Below are positions 1-7,750 of a stretch of 64,000 nucleotides of DNA, in pieces (position 1 is the first letter of the stretch; each line of letters opens with the position of its first letter). Source of the stretch: an uncultured Clostridia bacterium (GTDB lineage Bacteria > Bacillota > Clostridia > UMGS1883); NCBI GenBank assembly GCA_947626145.1, contig CANQRB010000005.1:1-64000 (forward strand), in the 5' to 3' direction. Below the pieces are notes generated by a model. It ran no database searches. It saw only the letters and a list, made by a program, of their open reading frames with translations, and was not told the DNA's origin. A program made the translations under genes and the position numbers.

Positions 1-392
1 TATCCAGCAAGTAAACCGGCATCGTCTGTTGTAACAGCTATATTGCCGCTTACTCCCAAGTTTGTTACTGTACCGGTCACTTCACCGAACAAACCGCTAT
101 AGTCATACTCACTGCTTGTTATGGAAAGTCCGCTTATGGTATGGCCCATGCCGTTGAAATAGCCAGTGAAGTCCTGCGAATATCCTATGGGTGTCCATTC
201 ACCGTAAGTTGACAAATCAATGTCATCCATAAGATAATACGTTCCCGCCAAATCATCCCTTACTGCATTTAATTCCATCACGTTGTAAATCAACTTTGGT
301 TTTGGCTCTTCCTCCGCTGCTACCGATAAACTCGGTATAACAGCGAGAATCATGAAAATTGCTAATACTAAACTCGCAAATTTCCTCCTCAT
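1..392 (-). CDS. Secreted GLUG-repeat surface protein (partial, N-terminal part)
   Basis: The frame opens at an ATG at 392 behind a GGAGG site seven bases upstream and runs off the left edge, so only about 130 residues are visible. Residues 1-27 are a typical signal peptide (basic start, hydrophobic core, then AAEEEPKPK). The rest carries alternating motifs such as YYLMDDIDLS, FTGYFNGMGHTISGL and YSGLFGEV, characteristic of GLUG-type repeat proteins of Gram-positive cell surfaces. Such proteins are usually adhesins or wall proteins; the substrate cannot be read from this fragment. It is probably a host gene flanking the mobile element to its right. Confidence 0.75.
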   Translation of the reverse strand, partial: MRRKFASLVLAIFMILAVIPSLSVAAEEEPKPKLIYNVMELNAVRDDLAGTYYLMDDIDLSTYGEWTPIGYSQDFTGYFNGMGHTISGLSITSSEYDYSGLFGEVTGTVTNLGVSGNIAVTTDDAGLLAG

Positions 393-486
393 GCAAATTC
401 CTCCTGTCAAAAATATAAATTTTGCGCAAATAAAAAAGTGCGCAACCGAAGTCACGCACCAAAAAACGCTGCAATGACTTCTTGTT

Positions 487-592
487 GCTACACAGTTATC
501 ATTTAATAGACTCAGAGCCGATAAATGAACGCCAAAGCAGGCGTTTTTTACAAAACGCCATCGGCTCTTTGAGCACTATTAAACTGTGTAGC
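487..592. repeat. 106-base imperfect palindrome
   Basis: The outer arms are GCTACACAGTT at 487 and AACTGTGTAGC at 582-592. Inside them TAATAG..CTCAGAGCCGAT pairs imperfectly with ATCGGCTCTTTGAG, and the centre has AACGCC/GGCGTT arms. It lies between the GLUG gene promoter region and the Mor-like gene. It could be a small MITE-like insertion, a structured leader of the GLUG gene, or an element end. No open frame of its own was seen. Confidence 0.5.
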
Positions 593-644
593 ATAATGAT
601 TGTATCACAAAATATTTTGATTTGCAATACTTTTTCATAAAAAT

Positions 645-941
645 TTATTCTTCATCAACGCTTTCCTTTATCATCCTCCTAATAGTCTTTTCCGAATAGT
701 TATACTTTTTTGCAAGCTGTTTTACGTTCCCGCCATCGTACTCCATAGGCACAATCATCTTGACATAATCAGGATTGTGGAGCTTTTGAGGAAAATTTAT
801 TTGGGTGCCATGGTACATATTATAAATTTTCAAGGCCGCATTAAGGCCGATCTCCTCCGCAATCTCGTTATAGACCTGATTATACATGGCAGGAATGGAT
901 TTTTCGGGCATAGGCAACACCTCGTAAGGTAATTGTACCAT
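645..941 (-). CDS. Mor/C-like transcription regulator
   Basis: A 98-residue protein with GAGGA eight bases before its ATG. The layout EEIGLNAALKIYNMYHGTQINFP followed by a C-terminal helix-turn-helix (VKQLAKKYNYSEKTIRRMIKE) matches the Mor transcription activator family named after phage Mu middle operon regulator. It probably binds DNA as a dimer. It is the last gene of a leftward operon with the DUF1643 protein and the first serine recombinase, so it may control the element. The target promoter is unknown. The family assignment comes from motif layout only. Confidence 0.65.
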   Translation of the reverse strand: MVQLPYEVLPMPEKSIPAMYNQVYNEIAEEIGLNAALKIYNMYHGTQINFPQKLHNPDYVKMIVPMEYDGGNVKQLAKKYNYSEKTIRRMIKESVDEE

Positions 942-963
942 ATTACAAATCCTCGTTCAAATC

Positions 964-1491
964 TCAATGTCCTTGAATTTGTCCGTCCACCTTGTCATGA
1001 ATAAACGACGTGACGTCCATCTCGGCTAATATCCACTCATGGACTTTCGGACACAGCGGGTGATAATACATCTTGCCTTGGCTGTCGGCTATACAGTATA
1101 TCTTCTTTTGGGTGTTTTGAAGCAGCTTTAAAACCTCTATCTTCCTATGTACCGCCTTTTTATTGCCGTCCTTGCCCGTCCCCACGGCGTAGATAATATC
1201 ATCTGCCTTTGAAAGCGATGTCTTTATGGCTTTAAGGTTTTCTTCATCGTCACTTTCCCCGATTTCCCCACTTGAAAATAGATTGACTATATAACAGGAA
1301 CCATATCCCAACCTTACAAGGTTGCTTATACAGAGATTTGTGCTTCTGTCGAAGCTTATTCCGTCTGTATATCCGGCCATCATCATTATCACCATGGCGC
1401 ATGGCAACTCTTTGTTCCACTCTATCCTCAGATAGAAACGCTTGCCTTCCTCACATGATACCTCGGTTTTTAAGGTGTTTTTAACAATCAT
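964..1491 (-). CDS. DUF1643 family protein
   Basis: A 175-residue protein with a strong AGGAGG site before the ATG. Motifs typical of DUF1643 are visible: MMAGYTDGISFDRSTNLCISNL near residue 40, the IVNLFSS block near 70, and a later DIIYAVGTG segment. The family is common on phages, plasmids and integrative elements and has no established biochemical role. The gene starts 12 bases after the recombinase stop and precedes the Mor-like gene, so the three are probably co-transcribed. Function unknown. Confidence 0.75.
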   Translation of the reverse strand: MIVKNTLKTEVSCEEGKRFYLRIEWNKELPCAMVIMMMAGYTDGISFDRSTNLCISNLVRLGYGSCYIVNLFSSGEIGESDDEENLKAIKTSLSKADDIIYAVGTGKDGNKKAVHRKIEVLKLLQNTQKKIYCIADSQGKMYYHPLCPKVHEWILAEMDVTSFIHDKVDGQIQGH

Positions 1492-1503
1492 TTTTCATCC
1501 TCC

Positions 1504-3063
1504 TTAGCTTGATAAAGCATAAATTTCTTTCCTGTCAACGGTCAAAGAGGTGTCAAACTCGTCATTGACTCCCAAGCCCGTTTTAAGGCTTATCTCCACA
1601 TGGTCTCTGAACACAAGAACGCTTTTCAGAATACGGTGCAAAAACAGCCTCCCATCCACAGATGAGGGGCTGTTTATACACATCTTGCATTGAGAGATTA
1701 TTTCGTCAATATCCTTATCGTCATATACATGGCTGATTTTTGCGTTCAGCTTTTCCATCCTGCTAACGACAGCGGATTTCTCGGCCTGTAGCTTGTCCAT
1801 GGTTTCATATATCTCGTCATAGCTCATTCCTCCCGTTATCATGGACATAACATTATCTATCCTTTGATTAAGCTCCACAAGCTCATCGGTGGATGTGGCT
1901 ATCTGAGTGTTAATGTTTTCCATGTTCTTATGGATATAACGGTTTATTCTATCCATCATCTTCTTAACGACAGATTTTTTACCAAAGAAAGATTTAATAA
2001 GACTTAGAACGTATGCCTCTATATAACCCCGATTGATTTCTTTGTTGCTACATCTGTCCTTGTGAGTGGGACAGCGGTATGTGACATAAAGATTTTTGTT
2101 TCTGCCGCTGTATCTGCGGTTGCCGTACATGGCTCTGCCGCAGTAGCCGCAACGGATAAAGCTCCCTAAAAAGTATCTCTCCTTGGGCCTGTTTCGTGCG
2201 GGAGCTTCCCTGTTTTCAGCTATGATATTTGACACTTTGAGGAATGTTTCCTCGCTTACTATCCGTGGACAGCCGTCGGGAATACGGATTATCTCGTCAT
2301 TATCTTTGTATGAGTGAGTGTTTCTTGTCCCCATGGGGCTTTTGCTGGACGACTTATTATACACATATACCCCGTGATATTTTTCGTTGGTGAGAATGGA
2401 GTATAAACTGTTGCGTTGAAAGGGCTGGCCCTGCTTAGTGAGATAGCCCTTTCGGTTAAGCTCTGAAATGATGGTATCGTAGGATATACCCTGTGAATAT
2501 CTGTCGAAAATAAGCCTTACAGCCTCGGCCTCCGCCTCATTGATAACAAGATGTCCGTCCGGCGACACGTCATAACCCAAAGGCGGAATACCGCCCGTAT
2601 GCTTGCATTGCAGAGCGTTTTCTTTCAATCCCTTCATGACCTCACGGGCAAGGTTTTTGCTATAATACTCCGACATACCCTCAAGCAGGGCTTCAAGAAT
2701 TACCGACTCCGGCGAACTGTCGAGATTTTCAAGCACGCTGTAAACCTTAACTCCGTTCTTTTTAAGCTCGTTTTTGTAGATTGCGCTGTCGTAACGGTTG
2801 CGGCTGAACCTGTCCAGCTTATGCACAAGAACGATGTCAAAGATGTGCTTGGAGCTGTCGGCTATCATTTGTAGAAACTCCGGCCTTTTGTCGCTGCTCG
2901 TACCGCTTTTGGCCTCGTCAATGTACTTTTCCACTACTTGGAGCTTATTCTGTTCGCAGTATTTAGTCATTGCCCTGATTTGAGCGTCGATACTTTCCGA
3001 CCGCTGATTGTCGGAAGAATATCTTGCGTACATGGCGACTCGCTGTGGTGGCGATGTTCTCAT
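1504..3063 (-). CDS. Large serine recombinase (element integrase 1)
   Basis: A 519-residue site-specific recombinase. The N-terminal resolvase domain (about 9-150) begins AMYARYSSDNQ, carrying the nucleophilic serine, with VHKLDRFSRNRYD as the conserved arginine block. A recombinase domain follows (GIPPLGYDV, then LYSILTNEKYHGVYVYN), then a zinc-ribbon (RCGYCGRAMYG, later C..C) and a long coiled coil (about 380-450). This is the order expected of large serine integrases. I chose the ATG at 3063 because GGGAGG lies seven bases upstream; an upstream in-frame ATG has no such site. It is related to the second recombinase at 5774-7336 but points the opposite way. Confidence 0.93.
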   Translation of the reverse strand: MRTSPPQRVAMYARYSSDNQRSESIDAQIRAMTKYCEQNKLQVVEKYIDEAKSGTSSDKRPEFLQMIADSSKHIFDIVLVHKLDRFSRNRYDSAIYKNELKKNGVKVYSVLENLDSSPESVILEALLEGMSEYYSKNLAREVMKGLKENALQCKHTGGIPPLGYDVSPDGHLVINEAEAEAVRLIFDRYSQGISYDTIISELNRKGYLTKQGQPFQRNSLYSILTNEKYHGVYVYNKSSSKSPMGTRNTHSYKDNDEIIRIPDGCPRIVSEETFLKVSNIIAENREAPARNRPKERYFLGSFIRCGYCGRAMYGNRRYSGRNKNLYVTYRCPTHKDRCSNKEINRGYIEAYVLSLIKSFFGKKSVVKKMMDRINRYIHKNMENINTQIATSTDELVELNQRIDNVMSMITGGMSYDEIYETMDKLQAEKSAVVSRMEKLNAKISHVYDDKDIDEIISQCKMCINSPSSVDGRLFLHRILKSVLVFRDHVEISLKTGLGVNDEFDTSLTVDRKEIYALSS

Positions 3064-3089
3064 GATTTTTACCTCCCATATATAGATTT

Positions 3090-3119
3090 GGCCCATAGGA
3101 AGATGATTTCCTATGGGCC
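3090..3119. repeat. Perfect 12-base inverted repeat before the recombinase gene
   Basis: GGCCCATAGGAA and TTCCTATGGGCC are separated by six bases. The repeat lies between the hypothetical gene at 3163-3675 and the recombinase start at 3063. It has no T-run on the minus strand, so it is not an ordinary terminator. It could be a regulatory hairpin in the recombinase leader or a recombinase-binding site. Confidence 0.6.
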
Positions 3120-3162
3120 TCACTATTATTATATATGGTTGATTGGGGGATTGAGACGGAGA

Positions 3163-3675
3163 TTATTTTTCAAACATGGAGGATATTTCATCGAATATCT
3201 TAGAAATAATGGTTTTGTCATGACAAATAACACATACACTTTGATAGGCGGGAATGTATGTTATTTTTTTAAAATTATATTCCTTCTTTAACTTTTGGCA
3301 CAGCCGTCTTTCGCAATTATTTACTGTAGGAATGGAAATGATTTGTTTGGTTTGTTGTATGGGTTTACCAGTAATTAGGTTTTGCAATTCATAATCCGAA
3401 GTTTGTTCAATATCATTTTCATCGGAATTGTCTATTTTTTCGACCCATAGTCGCCTAATCCCTGTGTCTCCATACTCGTTAATTACATATTTTTCTGATT
3501 TATTTTCAAGCCCTATCCGTTCAAATAGCTTTGAGATGCTGCAATCTCTCTTATAATTTACAACAAATTTAGAATTTATCATTTCTCTGTACTCAAATAG
3601 TTTTTTATAGGGGTCTTTCAAAACAAGTTGACGTACTTCTTCGTGTGATTCCTCGGGGATATAGCTTTTTGCCAT
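3163..3675 (-). CDS. Hypothetical protein, first gene of the leftward operon
   Basis: A 170-residue soluble, charged protein with GAGGTG six bases before its ATG. I do not recognise a family. The N-terminal third (MAKSYIPEESHEEVRQLV..) looks helical. The C-terminal 45 residues (CERRLCQKLKKEYNFKKITYIPAYQSVCVICHDKTIISKIF) suggest a small alpha/beta fold. It is the promoter-proximal gene before the recombinase and faces the repeat-rich control region at 3722-3872. A role as that region's DNA-binding repressor is possible, but this is inferred from position only. Confidence 0.55.
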   Translation of the reverse strand: MAKSYIPEESHEEVRQLVLKDPYKKLFEYREMINSKFVVNYKRDCSISKLFERIGLENKSEKYVINEYGDTGIRRLWVEKIDNSDENDIEQTSDYELQNLITGKPIQQTKQIISIPTVNNCERRLCQKLKKEYNFKKITYIPAYQSVCVICHDKTIISKIFDEISSMFEK

Positions 3676-3721
3676 AATTTCACCTCATATTGATTTTTTA
3701 TAGCTGAACTCTAACTTTTTT

Positions 3722-3872
3722 GTTTCCAATATAATTCGTTATACCCCGTTCCCTCTTTGAGGTTAAATGAATTATGATGGAAACTTTCTATGAAATCGGT
3801 GATATTTTACAATATTTCCAAGTTATATATGGAAACTTTCCGATTTACAAATTGCATTTCCAAATGTATAAT
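3722..3872. promoter_or_regulatory. Bidirectional control region with five TTTCCA-type repeats and a rightward promoter
   Basis: Five copies of a motif close to RTTTCCAWNWTATAA occur: plus strand at 3722, 3814 and 3856; minus strand at 3771-3784 and 3822-3836. The central pair forms a TTTCCA-N9-TGGAAA palindrome. A rightward promoter TTTACA (3844-3849), 17-base spacer, TATAAT (3867-3872) is overlapped by the last copy. The layout fits a repressor controlling both divergent operons; replication iterons near a primase gene are the alternative. Confidence 0.6.
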
Positions 3873-3915
3873 GGTATCGAAGTACTTCAAAATAAGCAAT
3901 AATGGAGGTAAGAAT

Positions 3916-4206
3916 ATGAACCGTAAAATAGCGCCATATGATAGAGGCCTTTACAAGAGGGCAGGAAAATGGCACATAAATGTGGACAGATTTACTGATT
4001 ATTTAATATCCACGTTACATTTGGTGTATGAGGACGATGCTTTCCGATGTTTTGGTAACAGCACTCGACGCTATAAAGGAAACGTCGAGTGGATAAGAGT
4101 GATTCTGGAAACCAACATTAGGAATTTCCAAGGTCTTTATACCAAAGACCTTGAGAACGAGTGCTTTGATCTTATCACTGAAAAATTGAATCAAGGGAGT
4201 ATATAA
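3916..4206 (+). CDS. Small protein upstream of the primase-helicase
   Basis: 96 residues from the ATG at 3916, chosen because GGAGGT lies seven bases upstream; upstream in-frame ATGs lack a site. The sequence starts MNRKIAPYDRGLYKRAGKW and is mixed charged and aromatic, with no motif I can name. It is the first gene of the rightward operon. Its stop TAA is immediately followed by the GTG of the primase gene, so the two are translationally coupled. It may be a replication accessory protein or a split-off N-terminal part of the primase; this is inference. Confidence 0.65.
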   Translation: MNRKIAPYDRGLYKRAGKWHINVDRFTDYLISTLHLVYEDDAFRCFGNSTRRYKGNVEWIRVILETNIRNFQGLYTKDLENECFDLITEKLNQGSI

Positions 4207-4207
4207 T

Positions 4208-5545
4208 GTGAATTCCACTCCTAACGAAGCTGATGTTGGCATTTATTATAATGACAGGGGCCGCCCGTATTTAGATCCGATGATTTACGCAAAGCATATT
4301 ACGAAAATTTTGAATATCTGTTATTATCAAAAAAATTTTTATGTTTATCGTCATGGCCGGTGGACGCACTGGCCAGACGATAAGATCAAGGCTTTTTTAT
4401 TTAATTATATCAATGATGTTAACGATCAAGTATTTAATCCGAAAGTAGAGAAAGATTATATCTTGTACATAATGAGAAAATGCTATTCCGACAAGGGCTT
4501 TAACACCAATCGGAACTATATCAATTTGAAAAATGGTATTTTAAAAATAGACAACCGGAAGTTATATAAGCATACGCCGAAACTACGAAGCACTATACAG
4601 TTGCCCTTTTCGTATGACCCTGAGGCCAAATGTCCACGATTTAAGAGATTTCTAATAGACCTGTTCCTTGGAGATGATGAAATTATAACGGTGGTGCAAG
4701 AGCTATTCGGCTACTGCTTGTCCGCAGACATGGAGGCTCAAAAGTTTTTCATCCTACATGGCGGCGGGGGAAATGGCAAATCCGTGTTTTGTGACATACT
4801 GCGGTGTTTGGTTGGCGAGGAAAACTGTTCAGCACTTCCCATAAAGGAACTGTCGCAGAAGTTCTCATTGGCCGACATTGACGGTAAGCTACTTAACATT
4901 TCTGGAGAAAACGAAAAAGACAGAGGTAAGGTGTACAACAGCCAACAGATAAAAGCCATAACCGGTGGAGACGTACTTAAGGCCGAGCGCAAACACAAAG
5001 ATGTTTTTTCACTTAAGCCAGTTTGCAAGTTGGTGTTTGCCGCTAATAATTTGCCTTTGTTCAATGATGATTCATATGGATTTTTGCGCAGAATAATGGT
5101 TATTCCGTTTGAAGCGACATTCCGTAAGGAAGATGGAACAGCCGATGTACATCTGCTTGAAAAGTTAAAGAAAGAATTACCTGGAATTTTTAACTTTGCA
5201 CTGGATGGCCTTATGAGACTGCGTAGTAATGATTATAAGTTTTCGCACTCTGAAAAGATTGATAAATGCTCATTTATGTATGGGCGAAATATGAACCCGT
5301 ATGTAGATTTTGTTCAAAATAATATAATGATAACCGGTGACTCAGATGACCTCGTTAGGAAGTCAGACATTTCGGAAGCCTTCATGCAATGGGCGAAAGA
5401 CAATGGAAAATCTGAACTTTATGGCATTAGCCCGCAGAAGCTTTGGCGTGAGATAAATCTTGTGTTTAGCCAAATGAACAAGGAACTATGCACTAAAAAA
5501 AGTTCAGGTGTACGATATGTTGTCGGTGTCAAGATGATCGTATGA
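4208..5545 (+). CDS. Phage/plasmid primase-helicase, P4 (D5) family
   Basis: A 445-residue protein starting at GTG, coupled to the upstream gene. The first half contains the D5-type N-terminal region (FNTNRNYINLKNGILKID.. then PFSYDPEAKCPRFKRFL). It is followed by a superfamily 3 helicase core: Walker A GGGGNGKS near residues 185-192, an acidic LLNISGENEKD Walker B-like stretch, and LVFAANNLP near 285 (sensor block). This is the family of P4 alpha C-terminal helicases and satellite/plasmid replication proteins. It would unwind the element's origin. The catalytic primase domain is not obvious, so primase activity is uncertain. The family usually has a longer N-terminus. Confidence 0.9.
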   Translation: MNSTPNEADVGIYYNDRGRPYLDPMIYAKHITKILNICYYQKNFYVYRHGRWTHWPDDKIKAFLFNYINDVNDQVFNPKVEKDYILYIMRKCYSDKGFNTNRNYINLKNGILKIDNRKLYKHTPKLRSTIQLPFSYDPEAKCPRFKRFLIDLFLGDDEIITVVQELFGYCLSADMEAQKFFILHGGGGNGKSVFCDILRCLVGEENCSALPIKELSQKFSLADIDGKLLNISGENEKDRGKVYNSQQIKAITGGDVLKAERKHKDVFSLKPVCKLVFAANNLPLFNDDSYGFLRRIMVIPFEATFRKEDGTADVHLLEKLKKELPGIFNFALDGLMRLRSNDYKFSHSEKIDKCSFMYGRNMNPYVDFVQNNIMITGDSDDLVRKSDISEAFMQWAKDNGKSELYGISPQKLWREINLVFSQMNKELCTKKSSGVRYVVGVKMIV

Positions 5546-5610
5546 CTCCCGTGGGAGAGGATAAACCTCTCCCACTAACAATATCGAAATGGTTTAGGAG
5601 GCACAGTCAA

Positions 5611-5805
5611 ATGAGCTGTATCATAAAAATAGATACGAGCAGGAAAAAACTCTATAAAAGAGTGTACACGCGGGATAGTGTATCTGTAGAAGAAAGTCCC
5701 GACGTAAGCGCAGCTGAGATGTGTGAATATATATTAGGCCTTATTGAAAAAAATAGAAAGGAATGTGCAAATAATGAGCAGAAGAAAGAATTTAAGTGTA
5801 TTTGA
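5611..5805 (+). CDS. Small hypothetical protein overlapping recombinase 2
   Basis: 64 residues from the ATG at 5611 (AGGAGG nine bases upstream). It begins MSCIIKIDTSRKKLYKRVYT and ends in a lysine-rich tail that overlaps the start of the next gene by 32 bases in another frame. No family recognised. The tight overlap suggests coupled expression with the recombinase, so a recombination directionality factor is possible. That idea rests on size, charge and position only. Confidence 0.6.
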   Translation: MSCIIKIDTSRKKLYKRVYTRDSVSVEESPDVSAAEMCEYILGLIEKNRKECANNEQKKEFKCI

Positions 5806-7336
5806 AGAAAATACTACTAAAGAAGCAGACAAACTGATTTACGCCGTGGGTTATGTGAGATATTCTTCTGATAATCAGAGGCCAGAATCAAATGTAGAGC
5901 AAACAGGCATAATTCTCAAGTTTGCGAAAGAAAAAGGTATAACGGTACTTGAAGTTTTCAGTGATGATGCTGTATCAGGAACGAGTACCAAGGGTAGAAC
6001 AGGCCTTGAAAAAATGATAGACTTTATCAAGAAAAATCCCGGAAAGGTGAGATATGTCATAGGGCATAAGGTAGATAGGATGGCAAGGGATGTTGGTGAC
6101 TACTATGCCATTAAGAAAGAATTGAAACGCTACGGTGTAGATATGATATTTGTAAATGATGGTTTAAGCACAGAAAATCCAGAAAGCATTCTCCATGAGT
6201 CACTCCTAACAGGAGTGGCAGCATACCACTCTATTAATTTAAGTAGAGAAGTTATGAGAGGGCTTGAGTATAACGCTGAAAATTGTATGTCGACAGGCGG
6301 GAAACCACCTCTTGGGTACGAGGTTGACCCTGACACTTTAAAGTATGTTGTAAATGAAGCTGAGGCAGAGATTGTTAAGCTTATATTTAAAAGGTATGGA
6401 ATGGATGGATATTCCTATGCTGAGATAGCAGAAGAACTTAATAACAAAGGTTATACTACGAAACGTGGCAACAAATTTAAAAAGAACTCACTAATAGATC
6501 TTCTTAAAAATGAAAAGTATAGGGGTATATATACATATAATAAGGCCGCATCTAAGGATGTAGACGGCAAGCGTAATGGTCATAAGAGTAAAGCCGATGA
6601 GGACATCATAAGAGTCGAAGGTGGATGTCCGAGAATTATATCCGATGAACTATGGAATTTAGTTCAAGAACGTAAGAAGTGTAATGCAAGCTACAGTACC
6701 AAGCATTTTTATCCTCTTAAGGATAAAATCTATTGTGGAGAATGCGGCTCAAAGATGGGTGGCAATCATAAACCTTCAGGTAGTAACAAAAAGAGATATA
6801 CTACCTATGACTGCATTGGTAGAAAGAACGATTCAGGGTGTACTAATAAGGGCATAAACGCTGAATATATAGAGCAGTTTGTCACTCGACAACTTAAGCA
6901 TATGTTTGTAGGGGATAAAGCTATAAAAGAGCTGACTAATATAATTAATCAGCATATAGCCGAAAATCGTACTTCCGTAAAGAAAGCTATTAATGACGCT
7001 AAACGCCAGCTAAGAATAGTTCAAGATAAAATCAATAATATAGTAAAAAGCGTAGAAAATGGCCGTTCATTAGAGCCTTTTGAAGAACGTCTTAAGGGAC
7101 TTAACGTCCAAAAGACCAATCTTAACGCTCATATATCAAATTTATATCAAGAACTTAACGCAGAACGGCTCTCAGAAAAGGATATTATAGCTATAAGAAA
7201 TAATTTTGTTGACACGTTGCTTACCGATGAACCTTTATCAAGAATAGTTATTCAGAGGTACGTTAATAGAGTGATTGTATATCAAAATCGTGTAGAGGTT
7301 TTCTTTAACTCCTATAGAAACATTAGAAAACAATAA
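5774..7336 (+). CDS. Large serine recombinase (element integrase 2)
   Basis: A 520-residue recombinase. The N-terminal catalytic domain starts YAVGYVRYSSDNQRPESN (active serine in YSS), with VIGHKVDRMARDVGDYY near residue 95. The recombinase domain has GGKPPLGYEV near 180 and LLKNEKYRGIYTYNKA near 245. A zinc ribbon (YCGECGSKMGG..C..C) and coiled coil follow. I start it at the ATG at 5774 (AAAGGAA upstream) rather than an earlier in-frame ATG. It is the last gene of the rightward operon and is followed by a terminator. It shares domain order and several motifs with recombinase 1, but the two are clearly diverged, so they may recognise different sites. Confidence 0.93.
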   Translation: MSRRKNLSVFEENTTKEADKLIYAVGYVRYSSDNQRPESNVEQTGIILKFAKEKGITVLEVFSDDAVSGTSTKGRTGLEKMIDFIKKNPGKVRYVIGHKVDRMARDVGDYYAIKKELKRYGVDMIFVNDGLSTENPESILHESLLTGVAAYHSINLSREVMRGLEYNAENCMSTGGKPPLGYEVDPDTLKYVVNEAEAEIVKLIFKRYGMDGYSYAEIAEELNNKGYTTKRGNKFKKNSLIDLLKNEKYRGIYTYNKAASKDVDGKRNGHKSKADEDIIRVEGGCPRIISDELWNLVQERKKCNASYSTKHFYPLKDKIYCGECGSKMGGNHKPSGSNKKRYTTYDCIGRKNDSGCTNKGINAEYIEQFVTRQLKHMFVGDKAIKELTNIINQHIAENRTSVKKAINDAKRQLRIVQDKINNIVKSVENGRSLEPFEERLKGLNVQKTNLNAHISNLYQELNAERLSEKDIIAIRNNFVDTLLTDEPLSRIVIQRYVNRVIVYQNRVEVFFNSYRNIRKQ

Positions 7337-7346
7337 ATTTATTTCA

Positions 7347-7385
7347 GCACCCATACTATAATTTTAGCATGGGTGCATTTTTTTG
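7347..7385 (+). terminator. Terminator of the rightward operon
   Basis: GCACCCAT pairs with ATGGGTGC and is followed by ATTTTTTTG, eleven bases after the recombinase 2 stop. Confidence 0.85.
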
Positions 7386-7690
7386 TCAATAAAAATATTA
7401 TAAATAATAGTAGTGAGTGTATATATTTACTACAATATACTTATAATTCATTTTTCGTAAGTTTGATACGAATATCGTAACCACTACTACGAAACAAGGT
7501 GTTTGAAGATAAAAAAATATAGATTGTTAGTGAGTTTTTTGATTTCGTAACCAGCGGTGGTTACGCTTATCCGTATAATATGGGTAAAGTGAAGTGAAAT
7601 CTTGAATACAGGCTTCGGCTCCACCAATCCAGAGCCAGACGAACCCGATGGTCTTGTCTGGACTCCTAACCATTTTACAAACCAATTTCA
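7386..7690. other. AT-rich noncoding junction with three TCGTA-type palindromes
   Basis: No credible gene is present. Three inverted repeats built on CGTA/TACG occur: TTCGTA-N7-TACGAA at 7454-7472, CGTA..TACG at 7476-7491, and CGTAACCA-GCGG-TGGTTACG at 7546-7565. Base composition shifts from AT-rich to balanced after about 7550. That fits the right end of the integrative element and a possible attachment site for one of the recombinases. I could not find a matching core at the left end. Confidence 0.4.
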
Positions 7691-7735
7691 TAAAAAGAAA
7701 TCCTCCACACTTGCCGTGTGGGGGATTTCTTTTTA
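7691..7735. terminator. Long hairpin terminator, probably bidirectional
   Basis: AAAAAGAAATCC..CCACAC and GTGTGG..GGATTTCTTTTT pair around TTGCC, giving A-rich and T-rich ends on both strands. It lies just beyond the stop of the leftward membrane-protein gene at 7751. Confidence 0.8.
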
Positions 7736-7750
7736 TGGGTTCGCACACCG

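Noticed and set aside
487-592. Cyclic-di-GMP riboswitch upstream of the GLUG surface gene
   Set aside because: The location would suit it, but I could not match the conserved core of either known class; only the long palindrome is clear.
7600-7680. tmRNA 3-prime end suggested by a TTCGGCTCCACCA string
   Set aside because: No matching 5-prime half, no tag-peptide frame and no acceptor stem could be built around it.
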